In this document: positions 1-7,878 of the stretch, piece after piece
Layout of the letters: every line of letters starts with the position of its first letter
How positions within the stretch are numbered: position 1 is the first letter of the stretch
DNA from: Ignavibacterium sp.
Lineage (GTDB): Bacteria > Bacteroidota > Ignavibacteria > Ignavibacteriales > Ignavibacteriaceae
Direction: 5' to 3'
Length of the DNA: 36,147 nucleotides
Assembly (NCBI GenBank): GCA_025056745.1
Contig: JANWVQ010000065.1
Coordinates: 1-36,147 of the forward strand
The notes under the pieces: generated by a model
The model's database searches: none
Told to the model about the DNA's origin: nothing
The model's input: the letters and a program-made list of their open reading frames with translations, nothing else
Made by a program: the position numbers and the translations under genes

Positions 1-1344
1 CTTGGAATGAATGTTACACTAATTGACCTTGAGAAAAATCCAGGAGGAGTTTGCTTATATCGAGGATGTATTCCTTCAAAAGCATTATTGCACGTTGCAA
101 AACTGATTCACGAAGTAGAACAAGCAAAAAACTGGGGAATTGAATTTGGAAAACCTAAAATTGATTTAGATAAACTTCGTAATTTCAAAAATAGCGTTGT
201 AAACAAACTAACTGGTGGATTAGGTCAGATTGCGAAACAACGAAAAGTAAATTTTATACAAGGAAGAGCTAGTTTTATTAGTTCATCAAAATTAAAAATT
301 GAAAAGTTTGATGGTAAGGCAATTGAACATAATTTTGATAAAGCAATAATTGCAACTGGATCTGTTATTGCAACAATTCCTTCTCTTGATATTCAATCAA
401 AAAGAATACTCAACTCGACATCAGCACTTGATTTGCCTGAAATTCCTGAATCTTTATTAGTAGTTGGTGGAGGTTATATCGGACTTGAGCTTGGTTCTGT
501 TTATCAAGCTCTTGGCACTAAAGTATCAGTTGTTGAAATGATGCCGGGATTGTTGCCAGGTGCAGATCGTGATCTCGTAAACTTTCTTGTAAAAAAAGTG
601 AAAGAAAGTTTTGCTGAGGTTATGACAAGTAGTAAAGTTCTTGAAATGACGGAAGTTGAAAATGGGATTTCTGTAAAAATTCAGGATGAAAAAGGAAATG
701 TTGTTGAAAAGACTTATGACTATGTCCTGATGTCAATTGGAAGAAAACCAGAAACTCGCGGTCTTGGATTAGAGAACACCAAAGTAACCGTAAACGAAAG
801 AGGTTGGATTAAAGTCAATAAGCAAATGCAAACTACCGATCCAAATATTTATGCTATAGGCGATATTGCTGGAGAACCAATGCTTGCACATAAAGCAAGT
901 CACGAAGGAAGAGTAGCAGTAGAAGCAATCGCAGGACATAAAGTAGCTTTTGAACCAATGGCAATTCCTGCTGTCGTATTCACTGATCCTGAAGTTGCTT
1001 GGGCTGGTTTAACTGAAGAAGAAGCGAAAAAGCAAGGCATTAAATACGAAGTTGCAAAGTTTCCTTGGGCCGCTAGCGGAAGAGCAATAACACTTGACAG
1101 AACAGACGGCTTAACAAAATTAATTATTGATCCTGATACTCAGCGTTTACTTGGAATTGGAATTTGTGGACCTAATGCTGGTGAACTAATTTCTGAAGGT
1201 GTTCTTGCAATTGAAATGGGTGCTAATGTCACTGATCTTAAATTAACTATTCATCCGCATCCGACTCTTTCAGAAACTATTATGGATGCAGCAGAGGTTT
1301 TCTTCGGTCAGAGCGCACATTATTATGTTAAACCTAAAAAATAG
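1..1344 (+). CDS. lpdA: Dihydrolipoamide dehydrogenase (E3), 5' end cut by window edge
   Basis: FAD/NAD disulfide oxidoreductase that reoxidises lipoamide on 2-oxoacid dehydrogenase and glycine-cleavage complexes in the cytoplasm. The frame is open to base 1. The residues before the first ATG (L-G) continue the usual '..AAQLGMNVTLID' region, so the true start and the first FAD-binding glycine motif lie upstream. Visible are the redox-active disulfide CLYRGC just after GGV, the NAD-binding GGGYIGLELGS, the second FAD motif ending in AIGDIAGEPMLAHKA, and the C-terminal catalytic pair in HPHPTLSE (His and Glu of the dimer interface). The disulfide context reads GGVCLYRGC rather than the common GGTCLNxGC, a minor variation. 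The gene stops 91 nt before prs, which appears to have its own promoter. The family assignment is certain; which complex it serves cannot be told from here. Confidence 0.95.
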   Translation, partial: LGMNVTLIDLEKNPGGVCLYRGCIPSKALLHVAKLIHEVEQAKNWGIEFGKPKIDLDKLRNFKNSVVNKLTGGLGQIAKQRKVNFIQGRASFISSSKLKIEKFDGKAIEHNFDKAIIATGSVIATIPSLDIQSKRILNSTSALDLPEIPESLLVVGGGYIGLELGSVYQALGTKVSVVEMMPGLLPGADRDLVNFLVKKVKESFAEVMTSSKVLEMTEVENGISVKIQDEKGNVVEKTYDYVLMSIGRKPETRGLGLENTKVTVNERGWIKVNKQMQTTDPNIYAIGDIAGEPMLAHKASHEGRVAVEAIAGHKVAFEPMAIPAVVFTDPEVAWAGLTEEEAKKQGIKYEVAKFPWAASGRAITLDRTDGLTKLIIDPDTQRLLGIGICGPNAGELISEGVLAIEMGANVTDLKLTIHPHPTLSETIMDAAEVFFGQSAHYYVKPKK

Positions 1345-1367
1345 TTTTGATCAGCAAATAAATATTA

Positions 1368-1400
1368 TTTGACTTAGCAAGAAACTTTTGGTTATATTTG
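1368..1400 (+). promoter_or_regulatory. Candidate Bacteroidota-type promoter for prs
   Basis: TTTG at 1368-1371 is followed after 21 nt by TATATTTG at 1393-1400. This matches the Bacteroidota housekeeping pattern (TTTG/TTG near -33, TAnnTTTG near -7). It lies in the 91-nt gap after lpdA and would start transcription about 25-30 nt before the prs ATG at 1436. It was found by eye; no transcript data. Confidence 0.5.
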
Positions 1401-1435
1401 AAGCCTGATTTTATTAAGAAATTGAGATTGTCTGT

Positions 1436-2380
1436 ATGCCCAATGAATTTATGATTTTTGCAGGTAGTGCTAATGTGTCTTTAGCTAACAAAATAGCTGC
1501 TCATTTGGGTATTGAGCTAGGTGGAATTGAGAAAAAAAGATTTAGTGATGGAGAGATTTGGATTAAATACTCTGAGAACATTAGAGGTAGAGATATCTTT
1601 ATTATTCAACCAACGCATCCACCTGCTGAAAATATTTTAGAACTCTTAATTATGTTGGATGCTGCCAAAAGAGCATCTGCAAAAAGAGTAACTGCTGTAA
1701 TTCCATATTTTGGATACTCTAGACAAGATAGAAAAGATCAACCAAGAGTAGCTATCACAGCCAAATTGATGGCTAATTTAATAACAAAAGCTGGTGCTGA
1801 TCGTGTAATTTCGATGGATTTACACGCAGCTCAAATTCAGGGATTTTTTGATATCCCATTTGACCATTTATACGGCTCTTCTGTTTTGCTAGGAAGAGTT
1901 CAAAATATTTCAAACAATTTAGCTGTTGTATCTCCTGATGTCGGAGGTATTAAAATTGCAAGAGCTTATGCAAAAATGTTAAATAGTTCTTTGATAGTAA
2001 TTGATAAAAGAAGACCTGCACAGAATGTTTCAGAAGTAATGCACATAATCGGAGAGTTTGAAGGAAAAGATATTTTATTAGTTGATGATTTGATTGATAC
2101 AGCGGGAACTTTTATTGGTGCCGTTGATGCTTTAAAATCAAAAGGTGCTAATAAAATATATGGAGCTATTACGCATCCAATCTTGTCAGGCAAGGCTTGT
2201 GAGAGAATTCAAGAATCGAAAAATCTTGAAAAACTTTTCGTCACTGACACTATTGATATTGGTGAACATTCTTGTGATAAAATAGAAATCGTTTCAGCTG
2301 CAAAACTATTTGCTGAAGCTATCGTAAGAACTCATTATAACGAGTCAATTAGTTCATTATTTAATATAGATAAAGGTTAA
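1436..2380 (+). CDS. prs: Ribose-phosphate pyrophosphokinase (PRPP synthetase)
   Basis: Makes 5-phosphoribosyl-1-pyrophosphate from ribose 5-phosphate and ATP, the precursor for purines, pyrimidines, His, Trp and NAD. At 314 aa it has the normal class I length. Motifs seen: the catalytic flexible loop region PYFGYSRQDRKDQPR (about residue 97 on), the PRPP-synthetase signature starting DLHAAQIQGFFDIP (about 128 on), and the PRPP-binding loop DDLIDTAGT (about 217-225). It is followed after 16 nt by rplY and then pth, a widespread prs-rplY-pth grouping. It probably shares a transcript with those genes from the promoter at 1368-1400. The ATG at 1436 is preceded by no strong Shine-Dalgarno sequence but gives a standard N-terminus. 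Confidence 0.97.
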   Translation: MPNEFMIFAGSANVSLANKIAAHLGIELGGIEKKRFSDGEIWIKYSENIRGRDIFIIQPTHPPAENILELLIMLDAAKRASAKRVTAVIPYFGYSRQDRKDQPRVAITAKLMANLITKAGADRVISMDLHAAQIQGFFDIPFDHLYGSSVLLGRVQNISNNLAVVSPDVGGIKIARAYAKMLNSSLIVIDKRRPAQNVSEVMHIIGEFEGKDILLVDDLIDTAGTFIGAVDALKSKGANKIYGAITHPILSGKACERIQESKNLEKLFVTDTIDIGEHSCDKIEIVSAAKLFAEAIVRTHYNESISSLFNIDKG

Positions 2381-2396
2381 AAGAATCGGAGTAACT

Positions 2397-3035
2397 ATGG
2401 AAAAAGTCATTTTAGAAGCAAAAAAAAGAGAAATATCAACAAAATCTGTTTTAACACAATTAAGAAAAAATGGTAGAGTACCTGGAGTATTTTATTCAAA
2501 ACATCATCAATCTCTACCTATTGATGTTGATGCGAATTCATTAAATCCTTTGGTATTCACATCAAAAACTCATCTAATAAGTCTGAAAGTTGACTCTGGT
2601 GAAACTTTCGATTGTGTGATTAAAGATGTGCAACTTGATCCCGTTACAGATAAGATCGTTCACTTTGACTTAATTGGTTTAGAAACTGGTGAAAAAGTTC
2701 ATATTGAAGTTCCTGTCCAATTAGTTGGAAATGCAATTGGTGTAAAAGAGGGTGGTCTGTTACAACAATTCTTACATAAACTTGAAATTGAATGTTTACC
2801 AACCGATATACCTGAGCACATAGAAATTGATGTTACAAATCTCAAAAAAGGTAGCTCATTACACGTTGGCGACATTAAACTTGATAAAATAACAATTAAA
2901 AATTCTCCTGATTCTATTATTGTATCAATTACTCATCAAAGAACAGATAAAGAAGTTACAACTGTTACTGAGGTTGAAGAAATAAAAGAACCTGAAGTAA
3001 TTAGTAAAGGAAAAGCTCAGGAAGAAGAAGAGTAG
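2397..3035 (+). CDS. rplY: 50S ribosomal protein L25, long CTC-type
   Basis: 5S rRNA-binding protein of the large subunit. At 212 aa this is the long form (general stress protein CTC type): an N-terminal L25 beta-barrel (about 1-92, with the typical LRKNGRVPGVFY near residue 22), a second TL5/CTC beta domain (about 98-180) and a low-complexity acidic tail ending EEEE. A Shine-Dalgarno-like CGGAG (2387-2391) sits 5 nt before the ATG. It lies between prs and pth with 16-nt and 8-nt gaps, consistent with one operon. The acidic tail is variable in this family and should not be read as functional evidence. Confidence 0.95.
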   Translation: MEKVILEAKKREISTKSVLTQLRKNGRVPGVFYSKHHQSLPIDVDANSLNPLVFTSKTHLISLKVDSGETFDCVIKDVQLDPVTDKIVHFDLIGLETGEKVHIEVPVQLVGNAIGVKEGGLLQQFLHKLEIECLPTDIPEHIEIDVTNLKKGSSLHVGDIKLDKITIKNSPDSIIVSITHQRTDKEVTTVTEVEEIKEPEVISKGKAQEEEE

Positions 3036-3043
3036 TAATTTTT

Positions 3044-3640
3044 GTGCGTGCTGTTATTGGAATTGGTAACCCTGGTGATAAGTATAAATTAAACAGACAT
3101 AATATTGGCTTTTTAATTTTAGATCATTTTGCTCGAATTAATAATCTTAAATTTTCTCCTTCTAGATATCAATATGATTATGTAGAAGGAGATTTTAATT
3201 TTAAGGAATTTGTTCTCATTAAACCAAATACTTATGTGAACAATAGTGGGATAGCAGTTTCAAAAGTTTGCAGTAATTATAATTTGACTTCAGAAAATAT
3301 TTTGGTTGTAGTTGACGATATTTACTTAAAAAAATTTGACTTTCGATTAAAAAAGTCTGGAAGAGATGGTGGACATAATGGTTTGGCTTCAATCATTTAC
3401 CACCTAAACACTATTGACTTTCCAAGACTTAGGATAGGTATTGGTAATGAATTTCAAGATGGGGAACTATCCCAATACGTGCTATCTGATTTTTCTCAGG
3501 AAGAATTAAATACATTTGAAAAACTTTTTCAATGTTTTTCAGATATTATTATGTCATTTATAATCGATGGATATCAATCAGCGCTTTCAGTTTATAGTCG
3601 AGTTAAAGAAAAATTAAAACAAAATTTAAATTCAAACTAG
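3044..3640 (+). CDS. pth: Peptidyl-tRNA hydrolase
   Basis: Releases tRNA from peptidyl-tRNA dropped by the ribosome. At 198 aa it has the usual length. Motifs: GIGNPG at the N-terminus (Asn9 in substrate binding), the catalytic His19 in LNRHNIGF, the VVVDDI acidic motif near residue 92 and GGHNGLAS near 107. The start is GTG at 3044; it begins exactly at the conserved [11 protein letters not shown] edge of the protein, so no upstream start is needed. It lies 8 nt after rplY and 16 nt before hppA, so translation and PPi-metabolism genes appear to be co-transcribed. Confidence 0.96.
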   Translation: MRAVIGIGNPGDKYKLNRHNIGFLILDHFARINNLKFSPSRYQYDYVEGDFNFKEFVLIKPNTYVNNSGIAVSKVCSNYNLTSENILVVVDDIYLKKFDFRLKKSGRDGGHNGLASIIYHLNTIDFPRLRIGIGNEFQDGELSQYVLSDFSQEELNTFEKLFQCFSDIIMSFIIDGYQSALSVYSRVKEKLKQNLNSN

Positions 3641-3656
3641 TAGTGAGGAGAAAGTA

Positions 3657-5843
3657 ATGGACCTAATTATTCATCTTATTCCAGTTTTCGGACTACTTGC
3701 ATTGGCATACACATTATGGAGAACCAAATGGATCTCTAAAAAAGATGCTGGTTCAGAAAAAATGCAGAAAATTGCAAAGCATATTTCAGAGGGAGCAATG
3801 GCTTTCCTTAAAGCTGAATATAAAGTTTTAATTTTCTTTGTCATTCTAGTAGCAATTTTATTAGCCTATGGCGGTTCTACCTCGGAGAATTCTTCTCCAT
3901 TAGTTGGTGTGTCTTTTATAGTTGGAGCTTTCTGCTCAGCATTAGCTGGGTATATTGGAATGAAAGTAGCAACAAAGGCAAATGTTAGAACTACAAATGC
4001 CGCAAGGGAAAGTTTAAGCAAAGCCCTCGAAATTGCTTTTGCAGGCGGCTCTGTTATGGGTATGGGCGTTGTTGGACTTGGAGTTTTAGGATTAGGATTA
4101 TTATTCATTTTTTATAGTGATGTTTTTGGAATTAATAATGTTAATGATTTGAACAAAATAATTACTGTCATAACTGGATTTTCTTTCGGCGCATCTTCTA
4201 TAGCCCTTTTCGCAAGAGTTGGTGGTGGTATTTATACAAAAGCTGCTGATGTTGGTGCTGATTTAGTGGGTAAAGTAGAGGCTGGTATTCCAGAAGACCA
4301 TCCTCTTAATCCTGCTACTATTGCTGATAACGTTGGTGACAATGTAGGTGATGTCGCTGGAATGGGCGCAGATTTATTTGAATCTTACGTCGGGTCAATT
4401 ATTGGAACAATGGTACTTGGTGCAGCATTTTTTGCATTACCAGAATTCAATCAAAAATTCCAACTTGGTGCTGTTATTCTACCTTTATCAATTGCAGCAT
4501 TTGGTATCCTTGCATCTATCATTGGAACTTTCTTCGTTAGAGTTAAAGAAGGGGGAGATCCTCAGAAGGCTTTAAATTTTGGTAATATTGTAGCCGGAAC
4601 TTTGATGATTATCGCCTCATACTTCATAATAAAATGGTTGCTTCCTGAATATTGGACTTATTCAGATCCTTTGTATGATGAAACAAGACAATATTCAAGT
4701 TTAAATATTTTTGCTGCTACTTTTATCGGTATCGTTAGTGGAGCAATGATAGGAATGATAACAGAGTATTTTACTGGAAGTGGGAAAAAACCAGTTATAA
4801 GTATTGCACGTCAATCAGTTACTGGGACGGCAACCAACATAATAGCAGGTTTAAGTATTGGAATGCTCTCAACAGCTTTACCAATAATAGTAATTGCTGC
4901 ATCAATTATTCTCTCATTTAACTTTGGTGGTTTATATGGAATTGCAATTGCAGCAGTTGGAATGCTTTCAATTCTTGGAATTCAACTAGCAGTAGATGCT
5001 TATGGTCCTATTTCAGATAATGCAGGTGGAATTGCTGAAATGTCAGAGTTACCAAAAGAAGTAAGAAGTCGTACTGATAAATTAGATGCTGTTGGCAATA
5101 CAACAGCAGCAATTGGAAAAGGTTTTGCAATTGGCTCTGCTGCTCTTACTGCTTTAGCTCTATTTGGTGCTTATATGACTGCATCTGATTTGAAATCTAT
5201 TGACATTTCAAAAGCAACAGTTATGGCAGGATTATTTGTAGGAGCAATGATTCCGTTCTTATTCTCATCTCTTGCGATGATGGCCGTTGGTAAGGCAGCA
5301 ATGTCTATGATACAAGAAGTAAGAAGACAATTTACATCTATTCCACAATTAAAGGCAGCGCTCGAAGTTATGAGAAAAAATCAAGGAAAAGATTTTTCTG
5401 AGTGGTCTGCAGATGATAAAAATGTCTTTGAAAATGCTCACGGAACAGCTGAATATGCTAAATGTGTTGAAATATCAACTACCTCTGCAATTAAACAAAT
5501 GGTAATCCCAGGTTTATTAGCAGTTCTTGTCCCAATAATAACTGGATTTTTAGGTGGCAAAGAAATGTTAGGTGGTTTAATTGCGGGAGTTACAGTTTCT
5601 GGTGTTTTGATGGCTATATTTCAAGCAAATGCAGGAGGTGCCTGGGATAATGCTAAAAAAATGTTTGAAGAAGGAATAGAATTTCAAGGACAGAAATACT
5701 ATAAGGGCTCTGATGCTCATAAAGCTGCTGTTGTCGGAGATACAGTTGGTGATCCATTTAAGGATACATCTGGTCCGTCATTAAATATTTTACTTAAATT
5801 AATGTCTGTTGTGGCTCTTGTAATTGCACCAATAATTAAATAG
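3657..5843 (+). CDS. hppA: Membrane-bound ion-translocating pyrophosphatase, predicted K+-dependent
   Basis: Integral membrane pump that couples PPi hydrolysis to H+ and/or Na+ export. At 728 aa with about 16 membrane segments it has family-normal size. Catalytic features: the family signature [11 protein letters not shown] (residues 198-208), the Mg-binding DNVGDNVGD (224-232) and the second acidic cluster [12 protein letters not shown]. The segment [10 protein letters not shown] starts at residue 480. Ala at 484 and Gly at 487 occupy the positions that are Lys and Thr in K+-independent enzymes, so this protein falls with the K+-dependent class. Whether it pumps Na+ or H+ is not decided here. 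A good Shine-Dalgarno GAGGAG (3645-3650) lies 6 nt before the ATG. It follows pth by 16 nt, so it may use PPi from biosynthesis, including the adjacent PRPP-consuming pathways. Confidence 0.96.
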   Translation: MDLIIHLIPVFGLLALAYTLWRTKWISKKDAGSEKMQKIAKHISEGAMAFLKAEYKVLIFFVILVAILLAYGGSTSENSSPLVGVSFIVGAFCSALAGYIGMKVATKANVRTTNAARESLSKALEIAFAGGSVMGMGVVGLGVLGLGLLFIFYSDVFGINNVNDLNKIITVITGFSFGASSIALFARVGGGIYTKAADVGADLVGKVEAGIPEDHPLNPATIADNVGDNVGDVAGMGADLFESYVGSIIGTMVLGAAFFALPEFNQKFQLGAVILPLSIAAFGILASIIGTFFVRVKEGGDPQKALNFGNIVAGTLMIIASYFIIKWLLPEYWTYSDPLYDETRQYSSLNIFAATFIGIVSGAMIGMITEYFTGSGKKPVISIARQSVTGTATNIIAGLSIGMLSTALPIIVIAASIILSFNFGGLYGIAIAAVGMLSILGIQLAVDAYGPISDNAGGIAEMSELPKEVRSRTDKLDAVGNTTAAIGKGFAIGSAALTALALFGAYMTASDLKSIDISKATVMAGLFVGAMIPFLFSSLAMMAVGKAAMSMIQEVRRQFTSIPQLKAALEVMRKNQGKDFSEWSADDKNVFENAHGTAEYAKCVEISTTSAIKQMVIPGLLAVLVPIITGFLGGKEMLGGLIAGVTVSGVLMAIFQANAGGAWDNAKKMFEEGIEFQGQKYYKGSDAHKAAVVGDTVGDPFKDTSGPSLNILLKLMSVVALVIAPIIK

Positions 5844-5848
5844 ATTTG
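5818..5848 (+). promoter_or_regulatory. Candidate promoter for the rpsF operon, overlapping the end of hppA
   Basis: TTG at 5818-5820, a 20-nt spacer, then TAGATTTG at 5841-5848, an exact TAnnTTTG match. The first three bases of that box are the hppA stop codon. A start around 5855 would leave a leader of roughly 85 nt that contains the hairpin at 5882-5910. Pattern match only. Confidence 0.5.
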
Positions 5849-5877
5849 CAAACGCTTTTAATTAAATTATTTTTTAA

Positions 5878-5930
5878 CCCTGTCATTGTAAGTATATGAT
5901 TTACAATGACCAAAAGTCCAAAGGGAGGTG
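5878..5930 (+). promoter_or_regulatory. rpsF leader hairpin that can pair with the ribosome binding site
   Basis: A perfect 10-bp inverted repeat, GTCATTGTAA (5882-5891) and TTACAATGAC (5901-5910), encloses a 9-nt loop. Directly outside it, CCCT (5878-5881) can pair with AGGG (5922-5925), which is part of the rpsF Shine-Dalgarno GGGAGGTG (5923-5930); this leaves an 11-nt bulge on the 3' side. There is no U-run after the hairpin, so it does not look like a terminator. Leaders of rpsF in many bacteria bind the S6:S18 complex for feedback control. The bulge here has no obvious CCG, which that known motif uses, so the link is an inference. Confidence 0.45.
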
Positions 5931-5938
5931 ATAGTAAA

Positions 5939-6346
5939 ATGAAAACTGCTATTTACGAATCTGCAGTTATTATAAATGCAACTTTAGAAGATTCAATAAT
6001 TGAATCTCAAATAAACAAAATCAAAGAATTCATATCAAATAATGGTGGAAGCATCACAGACCTTGAAAATTGGGGGAGAAAAAGGTTGGCTTATCCGATT
6101 GACAAAAATAAAATCGGATACTATGTGATATTTCGCTTCTCTGCACCATCAAATCTTTTAGCGAAGCTTGAAAGATTTTACAACCTTGATGAAAATATCT
6201 TAAGGTATCTAACTATCAAGCTTAATAAGTATGCTTTAGAGCAAATTGAAAAAAATAAAATTCAATCAACTTCATCAAAAGAAGAAACAGCTTCGTTTGA
6301 TAATAATCAGATTGAAGCAGGAATTAAAAATGAAGACAATGGTTAA
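5939..6346 (+). CDS. rpsF: 30S ribosomal protein S6
   Basis: Binds 16S rRNA with S18 on the platform of the small subunit. The 135-aa product begins MKTAIYESAVIINATL. The central segment LENWGRKRLAYPIDKNKIGYY is the S6 core (RRLAYPI-type motif), followed by the variable tail. The frame is open further upstream to an ATG at 5906, but the strong Shine-Dalgarno GGGAGGTG (5923-5930), 8 nt before the ATG at 5939, fixes the start there. It is the first gene of rpsF-ssb-rpsR-rplI, with a 35-nt gap to ssb. The tail after about residue 95 is poorly conserved and Lys/Glu-rich, as in other Bacteroidota-group S6 proteins. Confidence 0.95.
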   Translation: MKTAIYESAVIINATLEDSIIESQINKIKEFISNNGGSITDLENWGRKRLAYPIDKNKIGYYVIFRFSAPSNLLAKLERFYNLDENILRYLTIKLNKYALEQIEKNKIQSTSSKEETASFDNNQIEAGIKNEDNG

Positions 6347-6381
6347 TTAATTCATCAAATGTTAAGTATGGAGGTAATACA

Positions 6382-6891
6382 ATGGCTGAATTGAAAATGC
6401 CCGAAATCAACTACGTGATCATAGCAGGAAATCTAACAAAGGATCCTGTTTTCAGAGAAACAACTAACGGAACACCCGTTGTTAATTTCTCTATTGCTTC
6501 AAATAGAAAATTTAAAGACAGTTCAAATCAATGGCAGGAAGATGTCTGCTATGTCGGTGTTGTTGCCTGGAATAAATTAGCAGAAAGCTGCCGTGACAGA
6601 CTCAAAAAAGGTTCTGCTGTCCTTGTTGATGGAGAACTTCAGAGTCGTAGTTGGAAGACCGAAGATGGTCATAACAGAAGTATTGTCGAAATAAAAGCAC
6701 GAAGAATCCAATTCTTAAATAAAAGATTAATTGGTTCCGAAAATGGAACTATGAAAGAAGATGAAGTTAATAGCGTCTCAGAAGATGAAAGCGTATATCA
6801 AGAAGATTCTTATGATAAATTTATTCCTGAAGAAGAATCCAATTTAATAAAGGAACCAGAGACAGGTAAGGATAATGAAGAAAGAAATTAA
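6382..6891 (+). CDS. ssb: Single-stranded DNA-binding protein
   Basis: OB-fold protein that coats single-stranded DNA in replication and repair. Residues about 8-118 form the OB domain ([19 protein letters not shown]..., [11 protein letters not shown] near 35, [12 protein letters not shown] near 57, [10 protein letters not shown] near 88). The rest is an acidic, Ser/Glu-rich linker. The protein ends in KDNEERN and lacks the DDDIPF-type acidic tip with terminal Phe that recruits partner proteins in most bacterial SSBs. GGAGG (6370-6374) lies 7 nt before the ATG. The last 17 nt overlap the start of rpsR, so the tail codons are shared with the S18 start region. The locus position between rpsF and rpsR is the classic one. 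Confidence 0.95.
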   Translation: MAELKMPEINYVIIAGNLTKDPVFRETTNGTPVVNFSIASNRKFKDSSNQWQEDVCYVGVVAWNKLAESCRDRLKKGSAVLVDGELQSRSWKTEDGHNRSIVEIKARRIQFLNKRLIGSENGTMKEDEVNSVSEDESVYQEDSYDKFIPEEESNLIKEPETGKDNEERN

Positions 6892-7105
6892 ACCAAAAAA
6901 AGTCTGCCGCTTTACAGAATTAGGAATCAAGTACATTGATTATAAAGATGTAAAGTTGTTGCAGAAATTTATCACTGAGCAAGGTAAAATAATTCCTAAA
7001 AGAATAACAGGAACATCGTCAAAATATCAAAGACAACTTGCTATAGCCATTAAGCGTGCGCGTCACCTTGCTTTGTTGCCATTCGTTTCAGATTCAGTTA
7101 AATAG
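6875..7105 (+). CDS. rpsR: 30S ribosomal protein S18
   Basis: Small-subunit platform protein that forms a heterodimer with S6. The 76-aa product has the S18 core: [18 protein letters not shown] near the N-terminus, [19 protein letters not shown] in the middle and the basic helix [14 protein letters not shown] at the end. Its ATG lies inside the ssb coding region (17-nt overlap, different frame), which suggests translational coupling to ssb. It is followed after 15 nt by rplI. Confidence 0.96.
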   Translation: MKKEIKPKKVCRFTELGIKYIDYKDVKLLQKFITEQGKIIPKRITGTSSKYQRQLAIAIKRARHLALLPFVSDSVK

Positions 7106-7120
7106 ATAAAGAGGATGTCT

Positions 7121-7564
7121 ATGAAAGTGATATTAAGAAAAGATATCGAGCAACTCGGGAAAGTTGGACAAGTAATAGATGTTAAAGATGGCTATGCCAT
7201 AAATTATTTGATCCCACGTGGTTTGGCTTATGTCGCAGTCGAAGGAAATCTAAAAGCTCTAGAAGAAGAAAAGAAAGTAATAGAAAAACGTAATCTTCAG
7301 GAATTGAAAAATGCTCAGCAACTTGCTGCAGATCTCGAGAAAATTTCTATCACAATTCCTGTTCAGGTAGGTGAAGAAGATAAGATTTTCGGAACTGTTA
7401 CTACTCAGATGATTGCTGATTCTTTGAGCGAAAAAGGTTATCAAATAGATAAAAGAAAGATTGAGTTAGAAGAAGCAATTAAAACCTTAGGTATTTATAC
7501 TGCAAGTATTAAATTACATCCAAACGTTACAGCTAAAATAAAAGTCTGGGTAGTAAGAGAATAA
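7121..7564 (+). CDS. rplI: 50S ribosomal protein L9
   Basis: Large-subunit protein near the L1 stalk. The 147-aa product starts MKVILRKDIEQLGKVGQVIDVKDGYAINYLIPRG, the conserved N-terminal rRNA-binding domain, followed by the long connecting helix (about 42-75) and the C-terminal domain (TVTTQMIADSL... HPNVTAKIKVWVV). An in-frame ATG at 7115 directly abuts GAGG (7111-7114). The ATG at 7121 is 6 nt away from GAGG and matches the family N-terminus, so it is chosen. Last gene of the rpsF operon, followed by a clear terminator. Confidence 0.96.
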   Translation: MKVILRKDIEQLGKVGQVIDVKDGYAINYLIPRGLAYVAVEGNLKALEEEKKVIEKRNLQELKNAQQLAADLEKISITIPVQVGEEDKIFGTVTTQMIADSLSEKGYQIDKRKIELEEAIKTLGIYTASIKLHPNVTAKIKVWVVRE

Positions 7565-7577
7565 CATTTTCATAAGA

Positions 7578-7615
7578 GCCGCTCGTAAATCTGTTCCTGG
7601 TTTAGAACGAGCGGC
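7578..7615 (+). terminator. Rho-independent terminator of the rpsF-ssb-rpsR-rplI operon
   Basis: A perfect 9-bp GC-rich stem, GCCGCTCGT (7578-7586) with ACGAGCGGC (7607-7615), has a 20-nt loop and is followed by ATTTATTTTT. It lies 13 nt after the rplI stop. The GC-rich stem stands out against the AT-rich surroundings. Confidence 0.85.
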
Positions 7616-7645
7616 ATTTATTTTTAACATTTATCCTTGCATTTG

Positions 7646-7876
7646 ATGTCTAAAAAAAACAAAAATATTAATAAGGAAAAAAAAATCGGTTCTACAGTAG
7701 TTTCAAAAAAATCATTTTGGAGCTACAAAAAGAACAGAAGTCGTGTTTATACTTTGATTATTTTGCTAATAATGTTGTATTTCTTTATAGTTAATAACAC
7801 ACGAGAAGAGCCTAAAGAAGGACCTTATCCCCCCGGTTACAATCCCACTCAGGTAAATTCAAGAAATTCTGAATAA
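7646..7876 (+). CDS. Small single-pass membrane protein of unknown function
   Basis: I do not recognise this gene. The 76-aa product is built as a very basic N-terminus (Lys/Asn/Ser-rich, about 1-31), one hydrophobic helix (VYTLIILLIMLYFFIV, about 35-50) and a short Pro-rich tail with GPYPPGYNP. The positive-inside rule puts the long basic segment in the cytoplasm and the Pro-rich tail outside. The frame extends to a TTG at 7637; the ATG at 7646 is preferred, though no Shine-Dalgarno is visible. It follows the rplI terminator by 30 nt, so it needs its own promoter, and it ends 2 nt from the convergent reductase gene. Its codon use resembles the neighbours. A real gene is likely, but homologues would be needed for proof. 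Confidence 0.6.
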   Translation: MSKKNKNINKEKKIGSTVVSKKSFWSYKKNRSRVYTLIILLIMLYFFIVNNTREEPKEGPYPPGYNPTQVNSRNSE

Positions 7877-7878
7877 TT

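Noticed and set aside
4348-4575. 75-aa reading frame on the + strand inside hppA
   Set aside because: It is an out-of-frame shadow of the pyrophosphatase; the hppA frame carries all conserved motifs and this frame has none.
5906-5938. Upstream ATG extension of rpsF
   Set aside because: It would place the start inside the hairpin arm and translate the Shine-Dalgarno; GGGAGGTG at 5923-5930 is correctly spaced for the ATG at 5939, and the family N-terminus begins there.
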